Position numbers and translations under genes: made by a program. The notes under the pieces are model-generated. The model searched no databases, was not told where the DNA came from, and saw only the letters and a list, made by a program, of their open reading frames with translations. From Peptococcaceae bacterium UBA5356 (GTDB lineage Bacteria > Bacillota > Peptococcia > DRI-13 > DTU073), in the NCBI GenBank assembly GCA_002407935.1, contig DHPU01000021.1, forward strand, positions 1 to 18,901: DNA of 18,901 nucleotides. Reading direction: 5' to 3'. Position 1 is the stretch's first letter. Each line of letters starts with the position of its first letter. This document shows, piece by piece, positions 7,820 through 15,368 of the stretch.

Positions 7820-8266
7820 TTACTCCTCTTTTTCGCTACTATTTTTCTCCTCTAAAAATTTTAAATCATGCTTTTCTACTTTACCATCAGATCGCACAAT
7901 TTCCAAACTGTAATTAGCCGTTAAAGCAGCGACGGTACCCACTACCCCCAAGATAGCCAGAATCGGGCTAAGGAAAATTCCACCTACACCAAGCGCCCCA
8001 ACCGTAGCAGGTACTTCTATGACCACATTATCCCCTTTTTTCAACCTAACCTTTGTCACATTGCCTTTTTTAATAATATCCTTGATATACTCTACCAATT
8101 CCCGTCCCTTTTGCTCAACTTTGTTATCCCATTTTTTATGCGGTTCTTCCAGCTCAATTAGTGCTTTTATTACATCTCCCTCTGCCTGATCCAAAGCTTC
8201 TTTAGCTTCCTTATATGTCACTCCTAGTCTTTCCTTAAGTAAATCGATCTTTTCCAGTTCTTCCAT
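7820..8266 (-). CDS. DUF4342 protein with N-terminal UBA-like domain
   Basis: Function unknown. 148 aa. The first 42 residues look like the small UBA/TS-N three-helix fold (GVTYKEAKEALDQAEGDVIK), as at the N-terminus of EF-Ts. The rest fits the DUF4342 family as I remember it: a basic helix, a beta-rich stretch VTKVRLKKGDNVVIEVPATV, then a glycine-rich hydrophobic segment (about 84-115, GALGVGGIFLSPILAILGVV) that could touch or cross the membrane, and an acidic tail. The start has AGGAGG 9 nt upstream. It lies 55 nt after recO with no terminator between, so it may be co-transcribed with yqzL-recO, and it ends just before the CDF promoter. It interrupts the common recO-glyQ adjacency. Family assignment is fairly sure; the role is not known. 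Confidence 0.82.
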   Translation of the reverse strand: MEELEKIDLLKERLGVTYKEAKEALDQAEGDVIKALIELEEPHKKWDNKVEQKGRELVEYIKDIIKKGNVTKVRLKKGDNVVIEVPATVGALGVGGIFLSPILAILGVVGTVAALTANYSLEIVRSDGKVEKHDLKFLEEKNSSEKEE

Positions 8267-8321
8267 TTTTAAAAACCTCCTGTTCTTCTATTAATAATTT
8301 ATTATTACCTATTCCGTGATT

Positions 8322-9074
8322 TTAACTCTTTTTCGCCTGCCAGATCTCCTTTAAAATTGGGCGTGATTTTAAAGGCCGTTCCAATTGAACCAATAAAAAC
8401 TTTTCCAGAACCTCATCGAGGATGTGCAACCCACTGCTGGTTACCTTCAGCCTTTTTAATTTACTAAACTCTAACTGCTGTAATTGCTGCCAGATTTTTA
8501 ATGCTTCGGGGGTAAAAGCCAACGCATCCCCCTCTAAACAAGTAGCACACAAAACTCCACCTCTTCTTGCTGAAAAGGCGATCTGCTGCTCTCCTTGCAA
8601 AGATCGTCCACAAGAAACACAATGAACCAGATCAGGCATATACCCTAACTGAAAAAGCAATTTTATTTCTAAAGCTCTCATCACTAGCTCCTGATAATCC
8701 AAGGCTAGAATATGGAACCCGGCCAAAGCAAGCATAAATAACCGAATATCCTTTTCCCCCTCAGGAACAAAGGAATCCAATAATTCACACCAATAACAAG
8801 CTGCCGTCATGGCCGCCATATCGTCCTGCACTGTAGTAAATGCTTCTAAACACTGACTTTGAGTCACTATATCTAAATTGCGGCCTTCATATAAAAGCAT
8901 CTCATTATGCGTAAACAACTGCACGCCGCCTCGTAAACTACTCTTGCTTTTTCGGACCCCTTTGGCAATTGCCTTTACTTTGCCCCTTTTTTGAGTTAAC
9001 AACGTTAGCAGACTATCTGTTTCCGCATATTTTCTACTTCGTAAAACCAAAGCCTCTGTTCTGTAAAGGCCCAT
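8322..9074 (-). CDS. recO: DNA repair protein RecO
   Basis: Recombination mediator that, with RecF and RecR, loads RecA onto SSB-coated single-stranded DNA and anneals complementary strands. 250 aa, typical. Seen: an N-terminal OB-fold beginning YRTEALVLRSRKYAETDSL with KGVRKSKSSLRG, then a helical C-terminal domain with a zinc-binding cysteine set C152-x2-C155 and C176-x2-C179, which is common in Firmicutes RecO. ATG at 9072-9074 has GGAG 9 nt upstream. It follows yqzL by 28 nt, which matches the usual era-yqzL-recO order in this phylum; era itself is not in the window. Confidence 0.95.
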   Translation of the reverse strand: MGLYRTEALVLRSRKYAETDSLLTLLTQKRGKVKAIAKGVRKSKSSLRGGVQLFTHNEMLLYEGRNLDIVTQSQCLEAFTTVQDDMAAMTAACYWCELLDSFVPEGEKDIRLFMLALAGFHILALDYQELVMRALEIKLLFQLGYMPDLVHCVSCGRSLQGEQQIAFSARRGGVLCATCLEGDALAFTPEALKIWQQLQQLEFSKLKRLKVTSSGLHILDEVLEKFLLVQLERPLKSRPILKEIWQAKKS

Positions 9075-9102
9075 CTCTGTTTACTCCATTCCTATACTTC
9101 AT

Positions 9103-9246
9103 TCATTTTACTCGTTTTCCTGTATTACTCTTCTCCGCTAATTTATACATCTGTAACTTATCTTGATCAACTTCCCGAAAAATAAGATAAGCACCAATAT
9201 TCCCTGTTACCATAAAATAATCCCAAAAAACTTTGCTCTGAAGCAT
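9103..9246 (-). CDS. yqzL: YqzL-family small protein
   Basis: 47-residue protein, easily missed because of its size. It reads MLQSKVFWDYF followed by VTGNIGAYLIFREVD, the aromatic-W-x2-F-x2-TG-x-I-x-AYL pattern of the YqzL family, and ends TGKRVK before TGA. The family sits upstream of recO in many Firmicutes, as here (28 nt gap); its biochemical role is not established to my knowledge. The ribosome binding site is weak and distant (AAAGGA, about 11 nt). The match in both sequence pattern and position makes the call fairly safe. Confidence 0.82.
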   Translation of the reverse strand: MLQSKVFWDYFMVTGNIGAYLIFREVDQDKLQMYKLAEKSNTGKRVK

Positions 9247-9296
9247 AGATATTACTATCCTTTCGTCAAAATTTTTCTTTGTGCTTTCTAGTTTTA

Positions 9297-9313
9297 CACC
9301 TCCTCTCCCTCCT
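9297..9313 (-). other. Purine-only tract with orphan ribosome binding site
   Basis: AGGAGGGAGAGGAGG on the minus strand contains two good Shine-Dalgarno cores but is followed only by GTG-TAA, with no usable open frame. Its four G-runs (GG, GGG, GG, GG) would also allow a two-layer quadruplex. It lies about 50 nt upstream of yqzL. Confidence 0.4.
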
Positions 9314-9341
9314 ATACTAGTGTTTTGTTACCATTATTCTT

Positions 9342-9370
9342 ATTATAAACTAAACCACCCAAATAAACAA
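9342..9370 (-). promoter_or_regulatory. Possible promoter of yqzL-recO
   Basis: TATAAT (9342-9347) preceded by a 17-nt spacer and a weak TTGTTT (9365-9370). The -35 box overlaps the 3' arm of the deoC terminator. The -10 is perfect and the -35 poor. Confidence 0.4.
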
Positions 9371-9404
9371 AGAGCCTTATAAGATAAATTAAAGCTCTTT
9401 GTTT
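9361..9404 (-). terminator. Intrinsic terminator of deoC
   Basis: An 11-bp stem (9394-9404 with 9365-9375) around an 18-nt AT-rich loop, with a broken T-tract. The 5' arm includes the last codons of deoC. It probably ends the mgtE-deoC transcript. Confidence 0.65.
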
Positions 9405-10096
9405 ACCCCTTCTATTGTATATAAAGCCTGATATTGTTTAACTATCTTTTCTCCACTGCTCGTTCCGAGACGGCTCGCCCCCGCTTGCAGAAGCTTTTCG
9501 GCCTGCTCCCAGGTTCTAATTCCGCCCGAGGCTTTTACTTGAGCTTCTTTCCCCACTACCGCCGCCATTAACCGCACATCCTCCACCGTAGCACCACCGC
9601 CGTTAAAGCCAGTCGAAGTCTTCACAAAATCAGCTCCGGCCTTTACCGCCATCTCGCAGGCCCATCTTTTTTCTTCATCCGTCAATAATCCCGTCTCAAT
9701 AATTACTTTGACCAACTTCCGCTCCGCAAAAGACCTTGCCACATCCACAACCTGACGAATATCCTCATAGACATCGTTTAGTTTATGATCCTTTAAGGCT
9801 CCCATCTTTATTACCATATCAACCTCGACCGCACCATCAAGAAAGGCCTGTCGTGCCTCAACCGCTTTGACCTTACTACTGTTCGCTCCCAAAGGAAAGC
9901 CGATCACGGTAGCGACTACAACCGCAGAATCCTGCAACTGTTCAGCACAAAAAGGAACATAGCAAGGCAATACACAAACAGCCTTAAACCCTAGTTCCTT
10001 TGCTTCCCGACACAAATTACGGAAATCTTGCTCCGTTGCCACAGGATTAAGTAAAGTATGATCAATACTTTGCACAACTTCTTGTAAAGTCAGCAC
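9389..10096 (-). CDS. deoC: Deoxyribose-phosphate aldolase
   Basis: Splits 2-deoxyribose 5-phosphate into acetaldehyde and glyceraldehyde 3-phosphate in deoxynucleoside breakdown. 235 aa, a class I aldolase of the DeoC/LacD family. Seen: IDHTLLNP at the N-terminus, EVDMVIKMG with Asp93, the Schiff-base lysine in VKTSTGF (K159), and the second active-site lysine in VKASGGIR (K188). The start is GTG (10094-10096), with AGGAGG 8 nt upstream. It follows mgtE by 36 nt, with no clear terminator between, so it may share the mgtE transcript. The nearby purine uptake operon suggests a nucleoside-use neighbourhood, but deoC is not part of that operon. Confidence 0.96.
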   Translation of the reverse strand: MLTLQEVVQSIDHTLLNPVATEQDFRNLCREAKELGFKAVCVLPCYVPFCAEQLQDSAVVVATVIGFPLGANSSKVKAVEARQAFLDGAVEVDMVIKMGALKDHKLNDVYEDIRQVVDVARSFAERKLVKVIIETGLLTDEEKRWACEMAVKAGADFVKTSTGFNGGGATVEDVRLMAAVVGKEAQVKASGGIRTWEQAEKLLQAGASRLGTSSGEKIVKQYQALYTIEGVNKEL

Positions 10097-10132
10097 TAAA
10101 GAGCCCTCCTCAAAACCTTCACCCTATCCATA

Positions 10133-11503
10133 TTATAACAGATATACAATCAGTACCGTTGCCAGCGTAGAATAGATTAATAACCCGGTAATATCAATTG
10201 CCGTAGAAATAAACGGTGCAGAAGCTACCGCAGGGTCAATCCCCATTTTGCGAAAAGTAAGCGGGACAAAAGCTCCCATAGTAGCGGCAGTCAACATGTT
10301 TCCCATCATCGCCAATCCCACCACTACACCCAACATGGGCTTGTTCTGCCACCAAGAGGCAATTATTCCTACCACAATACCTAAAACAGCTCCAATCATT
10401 AAGCCTACTAAGGCCTCCCGACAAACTATCTTCCAAGCATTTTTCCCTTTAATCTGTCCCGTGGCAATCCCTCTCACTGTAACCGTGGAAGACTGCGTTC
10501 CCACATTACCACCCATCCCCGTTAAAAGAGGGATAAAAAAAGCTAAAGCCACCACTGCATTAATCTGATCGGAGAATCGGCTCAAAATCTGGCCGGAGAT
10601 CAGTCCTCCTAACATTGTGACCAAAAGCCAAGGTAAACGAGCCTTCAAAGACGTGACTATTTTCCAAAAAGACGTATCCTCATCATCCTCTTCTTCGCCC
10701 GGGGCACCGGCCAAACGAAAGATGTCTTCCGTGACTTCCTCATGAATAACATCAATAACATCGTCAACGGTAACAATCCCCAGCAAAGTTTGATGATGGT
10801 CAATCACCGGTACCGCCAGAAAATCATATTTTGAAACAATCCGGGCTACCTCTTCCTGATCCATATCTACCGGCACACTGACAACCTTATGATGCATTAT
10901 ATCCTTTATTAAAGTGGTCGGCGAAGCAATAATTAATTCCCGGAGGGAAATAACCCCCACCAACTGATTGCGTTGATTAACCACAAAAACATAATAAATT
11001 GTTTCCGCATCCGGAGCGATCTTGCGGAGAATTTCAATAGCCTGTGCCGTCGTAAACGTCTCTCTAATCGACACATATTCCGTAGTCATTATCCCGCCGG
11101 CCGTATCAGCAGGATAAGTCAACAGCTCCCTTACTTCTTTCCTGTCTTCCTTCTCCAACAGATTTAAATAATGCGTCTGTTCATGATCGGAAAGCTCCCC
11201 CAGCAGATCGGCCGCATTATCAAACGACATTTCCTCCAGTATTTCTGTTGCCTTTTGCTGATTCAACTGCCCCAGCAATTTAAGCCCCAATTCAGAGTCT
11301 ACTTCATTTAAAACCAGTGCCGCCGTTTCATCATCTAATAGCGACAGCAGCCATTGCTGCAGCTCCTCCGAAACCAGTTCCTCCAGCACTTCCGCAATAT
11401 CAGCTGCTTGCAGTTGAGCCAAAAACTCAGCTGCTTTTTCCGCATCTTTTTCTAGGATATATCCTTCAAGTTCTGTCAAAAGGATTTTCTTTTCTTCCGT
11501 CAT
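10133..11503 (-). CDS. mgtE: Magnesium transporter MgtE
   Basis: Homodimeric membrane Mg2+ channel closed by cytosolic Mg2+. 456 aa from ATG 11501-11503, which has AGGAGG 7 nt upstream; the longer reading to 11566 adds 21 residues with no ribosome binding site and is rejected. Seen: an acidic helical N domain (about 1-125), two CBS domains (about 135-255, with TAGGIMTTEYVS and VPVIDHHQTLLGIVTVDDV), an acidic plug linker EEEDDED, and five TM helices. The first TM region is near PWLLVTMLGGLISG; GMGGNVGTQSSTVTVRG and STAIDITG, with the pore Asp at about 437, match the ion path of the family. The leader upstream can fold into two mutually exclusive structures, one hiding the start region. Followed by deoC. 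Confidence 0.97.
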   Translation of the reverse strand: MTEEKKILLTELEGYILEKDAEKAAEFLAQLQAADIAEVLEELVSEELQQWLLSLLDDETAALVLNEVDSELGLKLLGQLNQQKATEILEEMSFDNAADLLGELSDHEQTHYLNLLEKEDRKEVRELLTYPADTAGGIMTTEYVSIRETFTTAQAIEILRKIAPDAETIYYVFVVNQRNQLVGVISLRELIIASPTTLIKDIMHHKVVSVPVDMDQEEVARIVSKYDFLAVPVIDHHQTLLGIVTVDDVIDVIHEEVTEDIFRLAGAPGEEEDDEDTSFWKIVTSLKARLPWLLVTMLGGLISGQILSRFSDQINAVVALAFFIPLLTGMGGNVGTQSSTVTVRGIATGQIKGKNAWKIVCREALVGLMIGAVLGIVVGIIASWWQNKPMLGVVVGLAMMGNMLTAATMGAFVPLTFRKMGIDPAVASAPFISTAIDITGLLIYSTLATVLIVYLL

Positions 11504-11682
11504 TCTGCTTCCTCCTCGCTGTGCCGAAAGCAGAACTAAAGAAAAGAACAAATGACAAAACATCAATTCTAATTCATTCTACTTCGGCTTATTATTCTGT
11601 TTTACTACCTTATTAAAACATCGACTAGGGGGATACGAGTCCACAACTCTCACCTCTTTAAACAGGATCTTATTTCTATTCT
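11503..11682 (-). promoter_or_regulatory. Long mgtE leader with competing helices
   Basis: About 180 nt of untranslated RNA. Visible elements are GAGT/ACTC (near 11643-11655), TGTTTTA/TAAAACA with a 9-nt loop (near 11597-11619), a 12-bp bulged helix joining 11577-11588 to 11523-11535, and a competing 10-bp helix joining 11526-11535 to 11503-11512. The last includes the end of the ribosome binding site and the A of the start codon. Opening it requires the upstream helix, the logic of a translational switch. AGGTGAG near 11655 and TAAAACAG near 11600 recall the Mg2+ M-box, but its full core is not seen. Confidence 0.5.
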
Positions 11683-11687
11683 CCTAA

Positions 11688-11717
11688 ACTCTATCAACTA
11701 TTTAATACCATTGTCAA
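11688..11717 (-). promoter_or_regulatory. Probable promoter of mgtE
   Basis: TTGACA (11712-11717), an 18-nt spacer and TAGAGT (11688-11693). The -35 is perfect and the -10 matches four of six. Confidence 0.6.
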
Positions 11718-11754
11718 GACAAAAAAATTAATCTTTACGCATCCATCGCTTCTG

Positions 11755-11812
11755 TGTTTCTACATTATATTTTTTTTTTATTTTTTTACCTTTTGTGTGC
11801 TTTTTTTTGTTT
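11755..11812. other. Homopolymer-rich tract after the permease operon
   Basis: Nearly pure T runs on the plus strand (A runs on the minus). No hairpin is visible, so I cannot identify a terminator for the five-gene operon. The adjacent 11718-11754 also holds no gene. Confidence 0.4.
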
Positions 11813-12754
11813 TCATCTTTCTTCCCTAAAATACGCTATACCAAGCCCTTTAGGAGGCGAATTTTCCTGAGACTTTTTTAAAGAAACTACCACTAAAACA
11901 AGAATCGTCACCAAATAAGGAAGCATATCGATCATATACTGAGAAACAGGAAAACCGATTCCCTGAATTCTGAACCCAATAATGTCTAATCCCCCGAAAA
12001 GATAGGCACCAATTAAAGCCTTGTATGGATTCCAGGTTGCAAAGATAACGAGAGCAACAGCAATCCAGCCACGACCGGCCGTCACGTTTTCCTGCCACGC
12101 CGGAACATAAACCAAAGAAAGATAAGCTCCGCCTAATCCGCAAAGAGCACCGCCTAATAAAATATGAGCATATTTATATAAAGAAACACTAATACTGGCG
12201 GCATCAGCCGCCGCCGGATTTTCCCCTACTGCCCGTAAATTTAAGCCTATTCTGGTTTTATAAAGATAAAGACCTACCAATATCGCCGTAAGATAACTTA
12301 AATAGACAAAAAAATCCTGTTGGAAAAAGATTTTTCCCACAAAAGGAATCTGGCCTAAAACAGGCACAACAAAAGGTTTAAAAGCCAGCTTAATTGACTC
12401 GGGCGCCACTTCTCCCACCAGCCGCTGCCCCATAAATCCCGAAAATCCGCCGCCGAAAATCGTTAACGCTAAACCGGTAACCACTTGATTGGCCCGCAAA
12501 CTGACTGTTAATACAGCATAAATAAGTGCACCCGCCGCACCGGCTACCATCGCCGCAAGCAAAGCTAATCCAGGGTTTTGGCTAATTAACCCGATATAAA
12601 AGCCACTGACAGCACCCATCAACATCATCCCCTCAACACCAAGGTTAAGGTTACCCGCCCGTTCCGTTATAATTTCTCCCAGCGTAGCAAAAAGCAAAGG
12701 TGTCCCGGACACAATCGCTGCTTCCAAAAAGAAAACAATTGCTGTAGTATTCAT
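11813..12754 (-). CDS. BMP-type ABC transporter permease (second, NupQ-like)
   Basis: Membrane subunit of an ABC importer for nucleosides or related ligands. 313 aa, with about eight to ten hydrophobic helices. The family signature ITERAGNLNLGVEGMMLMGA lies at residues 29-48, and RANQVVTGLALTIFGGGFSG and GLNLRAVGENPAAADAASI (the cytoplasmic coupling loop, about 172-190) follow. Homologues include NupQ/YufQ of Bacillus. The start ATG overlaps the stop of the upstream permease by 4 nt (ATGA), a sign of translational coupling and of a heterodimeric membrane domain. It is the last gene of the operon. Family is certain; substrate is inferred. Confidence 0.92.
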   Translation of the reverse strand: MNTTAIVFFLEAAIVSGTPLLFATLGEIITERAGNLNLGVEGMMLMGAVSGFYIGLISQNPGLALLAAMVAGAAGALIYAVLTVSLRANQVVTGLALTIFGGGFSGFMGQRLVGEVAPESIKLAFKPFVVPVLGQIPFVGKIFFQQDFFVYLSYLTAILVGLYLYKTRIGLNLRAVGENPAAADAASISVSLYKYAHILLGGALCGLGGAYLSLVYVPAWQENVTAGRGWIAVALVIFATWNPYKALIGAYLFGGLDIIGFRIQGIGFPVSQYMIDMLPYLVTILVLVVVSLKKSQENSPPKGLGIAYFREER

Positions 12755-13833
12755 TCTTCCAGTTCCTCCTTTGCCTCCCCGAGTGACGGCCTGTCCACGA
12801 CCAGCTTATAACGAATAAAAAATTCACTTCCCAGCACAAAGAAAAGAATCATTCCCTGTAAAAGCTGAGCGGCTGCCTGCGGTATCCCGAAAGCTATTTG
12901 AATGAAGGATCCGCCCTGTAATAAAGCAGCAAATAAAACCGAAACAAGGGAGATAAACACCGGCTTTAAACCGCCGAGCCAAGTCGTAATAATCGCGGTA
13001 TAGCCTATTCCTTCCGAAACTTCAATGGAAAGCGTATTGTTAAGAGCCGAAGCCTGAATCATCCCCGTCAGCCCACACAACGCCCCACTCAGAAAAATAG
13101 CCGTGATAATCGTTCTTTTTACATTAATGCCGGCATATAGCGCCGTATTTTCACTTTCACCTAATACCGCAATCTCATACCCTTTTTTGGAATGGTTTAA
13201 AAAGATCGCCACCAAAAAAACCAGTATTATCGCAAAAATCCAACCAATATGCATTCCCAAAACTTTAGGAAGAATCCCGTTAAGGGTAAAGTTAGGTATT
13301 TTGGGGAACCCCAAGGCTAAAGGGTCTTTCCACGGTCCATACTGCAGATACATGACCCACTTTAAGGCAATGTAATTCATCATCAACGTGACAATTGTTT
13401 CGTTTGTTTTCCACTGTGCCCGAAAAAAAGCCGGTATTAAAGCCCATAAACCTCCGCCGATCATGCCGGCAATAATCATCAGTACCAAAAGAAGCGGGCG
13501 TGACAAATCGGGGATATTCAAGGCCAGACAACTAGCAGCAAAGGCTCCCATCAAAATTTGCCCTTCCCCGCCAATATTCCAAAATTGCATTTTAAAAGCA
13601 ATCGCAATCCCCAAGGAAGTAATAATTAAGGACGTCGCTTTAATAATCACTTCACGAACTCGGTACGCTGAGCCAAAAGCCCCTTTAAAAAGCCCCCCAT
13701 ATACCTCTAAAGGATTAAGGTTCATTGCCATAATGAGAATAGCGGCAGTTGCCAGAGCGAGAAAGACAGCCAGCAATCTTATTCCCGTACTTTTAGTTTT
13801 GGACATCTGGGCTCTTTTTACCATTCTAAGCAA
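12751..13833 (-). CDS. BMP-type ABC transporter permease (first, NupP-like)
   Basis: Partner membrane subunit of the same importer. 360 aa. It has a short basic N-terminus, a hydrophobic helix near 19-38, then family stretches FKMQFWNIGGEGQILMGAF and MMNYIALKWVMYLQYGPWKDP, and GYEIAVLGESENTALYAGI as the coupling loop. The start is TTG at 13831-13833: GGGAGG sits 9 nt upstream, whereas the ATG at 13822-13824 would be 18 nt away. The TTG start gives an 8-nt overlap with the end of the ATPase gene, in line with tight coupling along the operon. NupP/YufP of Bacillus is the closest named relative I can suggest. Confidence 0.92.
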   Translation of the reverse strand: MLRMVKRAQMSKTKSTGIRLLAVFLALATAAILIMAMNLNPLEVYGGLFKGAFGSAYRVREVIIKATSLIITSLGIAIAFKMQFWNIGGEGQILMGAFAASCLALNIPDLSRPLLLVLMIIAGMIGGGLWALIPAFFRAQWKTNETIVTLMMNYIALKWVMYLQYGPWKDPLALGFPKIPNFTLNGILPKVLGMHIGWIFAIILVFLVAIFLNHSKKGYEIAVLGESENTALYAGINVKRTIITAIFLSGALCGLTGMIQASALNNTLSIEVSEGIGYTAIITTWLGGLKPVFISLVSVLFAALLQGGSFIQIAFGIPQAAAQLLQGMILFFVLGSEFFIRYKLVVDRPSLGEAKEELEE

Positions 13834-15349
13834 GTTCTGTGTCCTCCCTTTTTCCGTTCTTTTCTCCCGCCATCAACAAGCCCAGTTGCTCTTTCGTAGC
13901 CTGTTTTGCCGCTAAAATACCCGTGATTTCGCCACCGCACAGTACCATAATCCGATCACATAATTCCAATAATACGTCCAAATCCTCACCAATAAATAAT
14001 ACCGCTACACCCTTCTTCTTTTCCGCATTAATTAACTCATAAATTTTATAGCTGACATTGATGTCCAAACCGCGCACAGGATATGCCGTAATAAGCAGAT
14101 CGGGATTAGAGTCCAGCTCGCGTCCCAGCAAAACCTTCTGAATATTCCCTCCAGACAATTCTTTAATAGGATGATGGATACCGGGTGTACTTATCTCTAA
14201 TTTTTGGATAATATTCTTGGACTTAGCCGCTGCCGGCTTTCGATTAATCAATAGCCCCTTCTGGTTCTGATACTCCTTTAAAATTAAATTATCCACCATG
14301 TCCATCGACGCGACTAAGCCCATGCCTAACCTATCTTCCGGGACAAAGCTCATACTGATCCCTCGGGTAATAATTTGCCGAGGGCTTAACCCCACTAAAT
14401 TTTCGCCTTTAAAGAAAACTTCTCCGCTTTTTACAGGATAAAGGCCGGCAATCGCTTCGCATAATTCCTTCTGCCCACTACCCGCTACCCCTGCTACACC
14501 TAAAATTTCCCCTGCGGCCAAAGAAAAGCTTACTCCTTTTAAAGCCTTTACCCGTTCTTCACTTTCTACAATTAAATCTTTAACCTCCAGTAATACCTTC
14601 CCTGGCGTAGCTTCTTCCCGTTTAATCGCTAAGTTAACAGGATGTCCTACCATTAATTCGGCGAGTTCTTGGGTCGTTGTCTCACCGGTATTAACCGTTT
14701 TTACCGTTTCCCCTTTTCTAAGCACCGTAATGCGATCAGAGATGGCCAAAACCTCGTTCATTTTATGGGTAATAAAGATGACGGCACAGCCCTCTTCCTT
14801 CATTTTAAGCATAATCTGAAACAGTTTTTGGGTTTCCTGCGGAGTTAAAACCGCCGTAGGCTCATCCAGAATCAAAATATTAGCACCCCGATAAAGAACC
14901 TTGAGAATTTCTAACGTTTGTTTTTCTCCCACCGACATATCATAAACCTTTTTGTTAGGGTCTACATCAAGCTGAAAACGATGGGAGAACTCTTTTATTT
15001 TTTGCGTTAGTTGCTCATCCCGTATAAAAAAACTACTTTTTTGCCCCAGTAAAATATTCTCCTTTGCCGTCATGACCTCTACCAGCTTAAAATGCTGATG
15101 AATCATTCCGATTCCGGCATGAAGCGCCGCTCTCGGTGAAGTAAGCTTTACCGCTTTACCCCGAATAAAAATAGAACCGCTGTCAGGGGTATAAATCCCT
15201 GACAGCATATTAACAAGAGTACTCTTTCCGGCACCATTTTCACCTAATAGAGCATGTATTTCACCATGTTTTACCTGAAACCTTATTTCCTTATTAGCTA
15301 CAACTCTACCGAAGGTTTTTGTGATTCCTTCCATAGATATTAAATTCAT
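13826..15349 (-). CDS. ABC transporter ATPase, two nucleotide-binding domains (NupO-like)
   Basis: Cytoplasmic energy-coupling subunit with two fused ATPase domains, as in sugar/nucleoside importers. 507 aa. First domain: Walker A GENGAGKS (36-43), Q-loop MIHQHFKLVE, signature MSVGEKQ (138-144), Walker B ILILDEPTAVLTP (158-170). Second domain, about 255-500: a degenerate Walker A GVAGSGQKEL without the GKS, signature LSGGNIQKVLLGREL, and LITAYPVRGLDI in place of a standard Walker B with Glu. This degeneracy is normal for the class, where the first site is the active one. ATG at 15347-15349 has GAGGAA 6-7 nt upstream and lies 19 nt after the lipoprotein gene. Confidence 0.94.
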   Translation of the reverse strand: MNLISMEGITKTFGRVVANKEIRFQVKHGEIHALLGENGAGKSTLVNMLSGIYTPDSGSIFIRGKAVKLTSPRAALHAGIGMIHQHFKLVEVMTAKENILLGQKSSFFIRDEQLTQKIKEFSHRFQLDVDPNKKVYDMSVGEKQTLEILKVLYRGANILILDEPTAVLTPQETQKLFQIMLKMKEEGCAVIFITHKMNEVLAISDRITVLRKGETVKTVNTGETTTQELAELMVGHPVNLAIKREEATPGKVLLEVKDLIVESEERVKALKGVSFSLAAGEILGVAGVAGSGQKELCEAIAGLYPVKSGEVFFKGENLVGLSPRQIITRGISMSFVPEDRLGMGLVASMDMVDNLILKEYQNQKGLLINRKPAAAKSKNIIQKLEISTPGIHHPIKELSGGNIQKVLLGRELDSNPDLLITAYPVRGLDINVSYKIYELINAEKKKGVAVLFIGEDLDVLLELCDRIMVLCGGEITGILAAKQATKEQLGLLMAGEKNGKREDTELA

Positions 15350-15368
15350 CTGAACTTCCTCACCTATC

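Noticed and set aside
10236..10436. Short minus-strand frame inside mgtE
   Set aside because: Out-of-frame reading within a well-supported gene.
11503..11690. Firm call of an M-box riboswitch for mgtE
   Set aside because: Only short pieces (AGGTGAG, TAAAACAG) resemble it; the conserved CTGCCC and GACGCC parts are not visible. Kept as an open candidate instead.
13388..13915. 175-residue plus-strand frame opposite the first permease gene
   Set aside because: Antisense shadow; its composition reflects the permease codons read backwards.
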